This document shows positions 63,577-64,000 of a DNA stretch of 64,000 nucleotides, one piece after another. This stretch comes from Arachidicoccus rhizosphaerae (GTDB lineage: Bacteria > Bacteroidota > Bacteroidia > Chitinophagales > Chitinophagaceae): assembly GCF_900107765.1 (NCBI RefSeq), contig NZ_FNQY01000019.1, forward strand, positions 19,328 to 83,327. Reading direction: 5' to 3'. Every line of letters starts with the position of its first letter. The first letter of the stretch is position 1. The notes under the pieces are model-generated. The model had not been told where the DNA came from, searched no databases, and saw only the letters and a program-made list of their open reading frames with translations. Both the position numbers and the translations under genes were made by a program.

Positions 63577-64000
63577 AGTGGACCCTATTCTTTAGACAGA
63601 TTTCTTTGGGTTCTAAGAATAGAGGCAATAGGGATACCTCTTCTTGGTTAGGCGGTGACCTGGTGCAAATATACTTACATTTATGCTGCATGTTTATATA
63701 ACTTGCTGGGACATGAATTATTAAGAGATTGGTGGGGCCTGTGATAATTGTAGAAACTCATATAGTTATCGATTTGATAGTGCAAAGTTCGACCGTCCTC
63801 ACACGGGCTTAAGTATATACATTCGTATTTGATTGAACGCCATAGCCTTTCGATGAAGATGTTGTCAATTGCGCGCCCCCTGCTATCCATGCTGATTTTA
63901 ATTTGTTTTGCTTTGAGAAGTTCAATATAAATGTCACTGGTAAACTGGCTGCCTTGATCACTGTTTATGATTTCTGGGGTACCATAAGTATCAATAGCCT
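63574..64000 (-). mobile_element. IS3-family element, partial (window edge)
   Basis: The visible end starts TGAAGTGGACCCT at 63574, which is IS3-like in beginning with TG and a GGACCC string. Inside is the 3' part of an IS3-type transposase on the minus strand. The other end, the orfA part and any target-site duplication lie outside the window. Confidence 0.75.
63681..64000 (-). CDS. IS3-family transposase OrfB, C-terminal part
   Basis: The frame is open to the window edge. It carries NSDQGSQFTS, the second Asp block of the DDE transposase, and NIFIERLWRSIKYE with the catalytic Glu, then HRPHQSLNN near the end. It ends at 63681. The upstream part, with the first Asp and OrfA, is outside the window. 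It is in the opposite direction to the interrupted integrase. Confidence 0.88.
   Translation of the reverse strand, partial: AIDTYGTPEIINSDQGSQFTSDIYIELLKAKQIKISMDSRGRAIDNIFIERLWRSIKYECIYLSPCEDGRTLHYQIDNYMSFYNYHRPHQSLNNSCPSKLYKHAA

Noticed and set aside
1..64000. CRISPR arrays or defence systems
   Set aside because: No regularly spaced direct repeats, cas genes or restriction-modification genes were seen in either strand.

Overview
The window reads as a chromosomal segment of a Bacteroidota bacterium, most like the Chitinophagaceae and relatives. The evidence is a PorV-type T9SS outer-membrane protein, a futalosine-pathway MqnC, paired periplasmic M16 peptidases, a DUF4292 lipoprotein next to an EnvC-like protein, a lipoprotein clade II (Sec-type) NosZ, and many Bacteroidota-type promoter -7 elements (TAnnTTTG). 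Base composition looks even and moderately AT-rich. The species cannot be named from the sequence.

Layout. 0-8.9 kb holds the end of a DUF488 gene, a hemerythrin-like protein, a YtcJ-like amidohydrolase lipoprotein, a PA0069-type radical SAM protein, an AtpZ pair not followed by atp genes, a SprT-like protein, an M42 aminopeptidase with a UbiA-like membrane protein, and a Gfo/Idh/MocA oxidoreductase. 9-16.7 kb holds a LuxE-like protein, a beta-barrel, a COG2509-type flavoprotein with AcpH, a PLP sulfur-amino-acid enzyme and a secreted DUF6263-like protein. 16.8-19.8 kb is a CBM20-CBM20-GH77 4-alpha-glucanotransferase gene broken by one in-frame TGA. 20-28.4 kb holds a DEAD-box helicase with a DbpA-type RNA-binding domain, the M16 pair, and trxB-folB.

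28.6-39.8 kb is the most distinctive region, a nitrous-oxide-respiration island: a lipoprotein cytochrome c, a NorB/NnrS-like membrane protein, a response-regulator/CRP fusion, an unknown 127-aa protein, nosZ, a membrane protein, nosL, nosD, nosF and nosY. Six ATGA-N6-TCAT (or TTGA-N6-TCAT) palindromes typical of CRP/FNR operators lie in its intergenic regions. I infer that the fusion protein (or another FNR-like factor) controls the island, that NosZ is held at a membrane face by its lipid, that the cytochrome and membrane protein feed it electrons, and that NosDFY and NosL mature its copper sites.

39.8-60.7 kb is housekeeping: a deoxyhypusine-synthase-like protein, EnvC-like, DUF4292, dut, ispF, porV, pyrD, a stand-alone C-terminal half of carB, a GH3 glycosidase, mqnC, rarA, mutL, yebC, an NPP-type phosphodiesterase and a PlsC-like acyltransferase. 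60.7-62.9 kb is a 774-nt AT-rich stretch followed by dnaA. The window ends with tRNA-Ser(GCT), an integrase N-terminal fragment of a probable integrated element, and an IS3-family element that interrupts it and runs off the edge.

No CRISPR array, defence system or secondary-metabolite cluster was recognised. The best candidates for something under-described are the nos island with its REC-CRP regulator and repeated operators, and the set of promoter elements that almost touch start codons and predict leaderless mRNAs.
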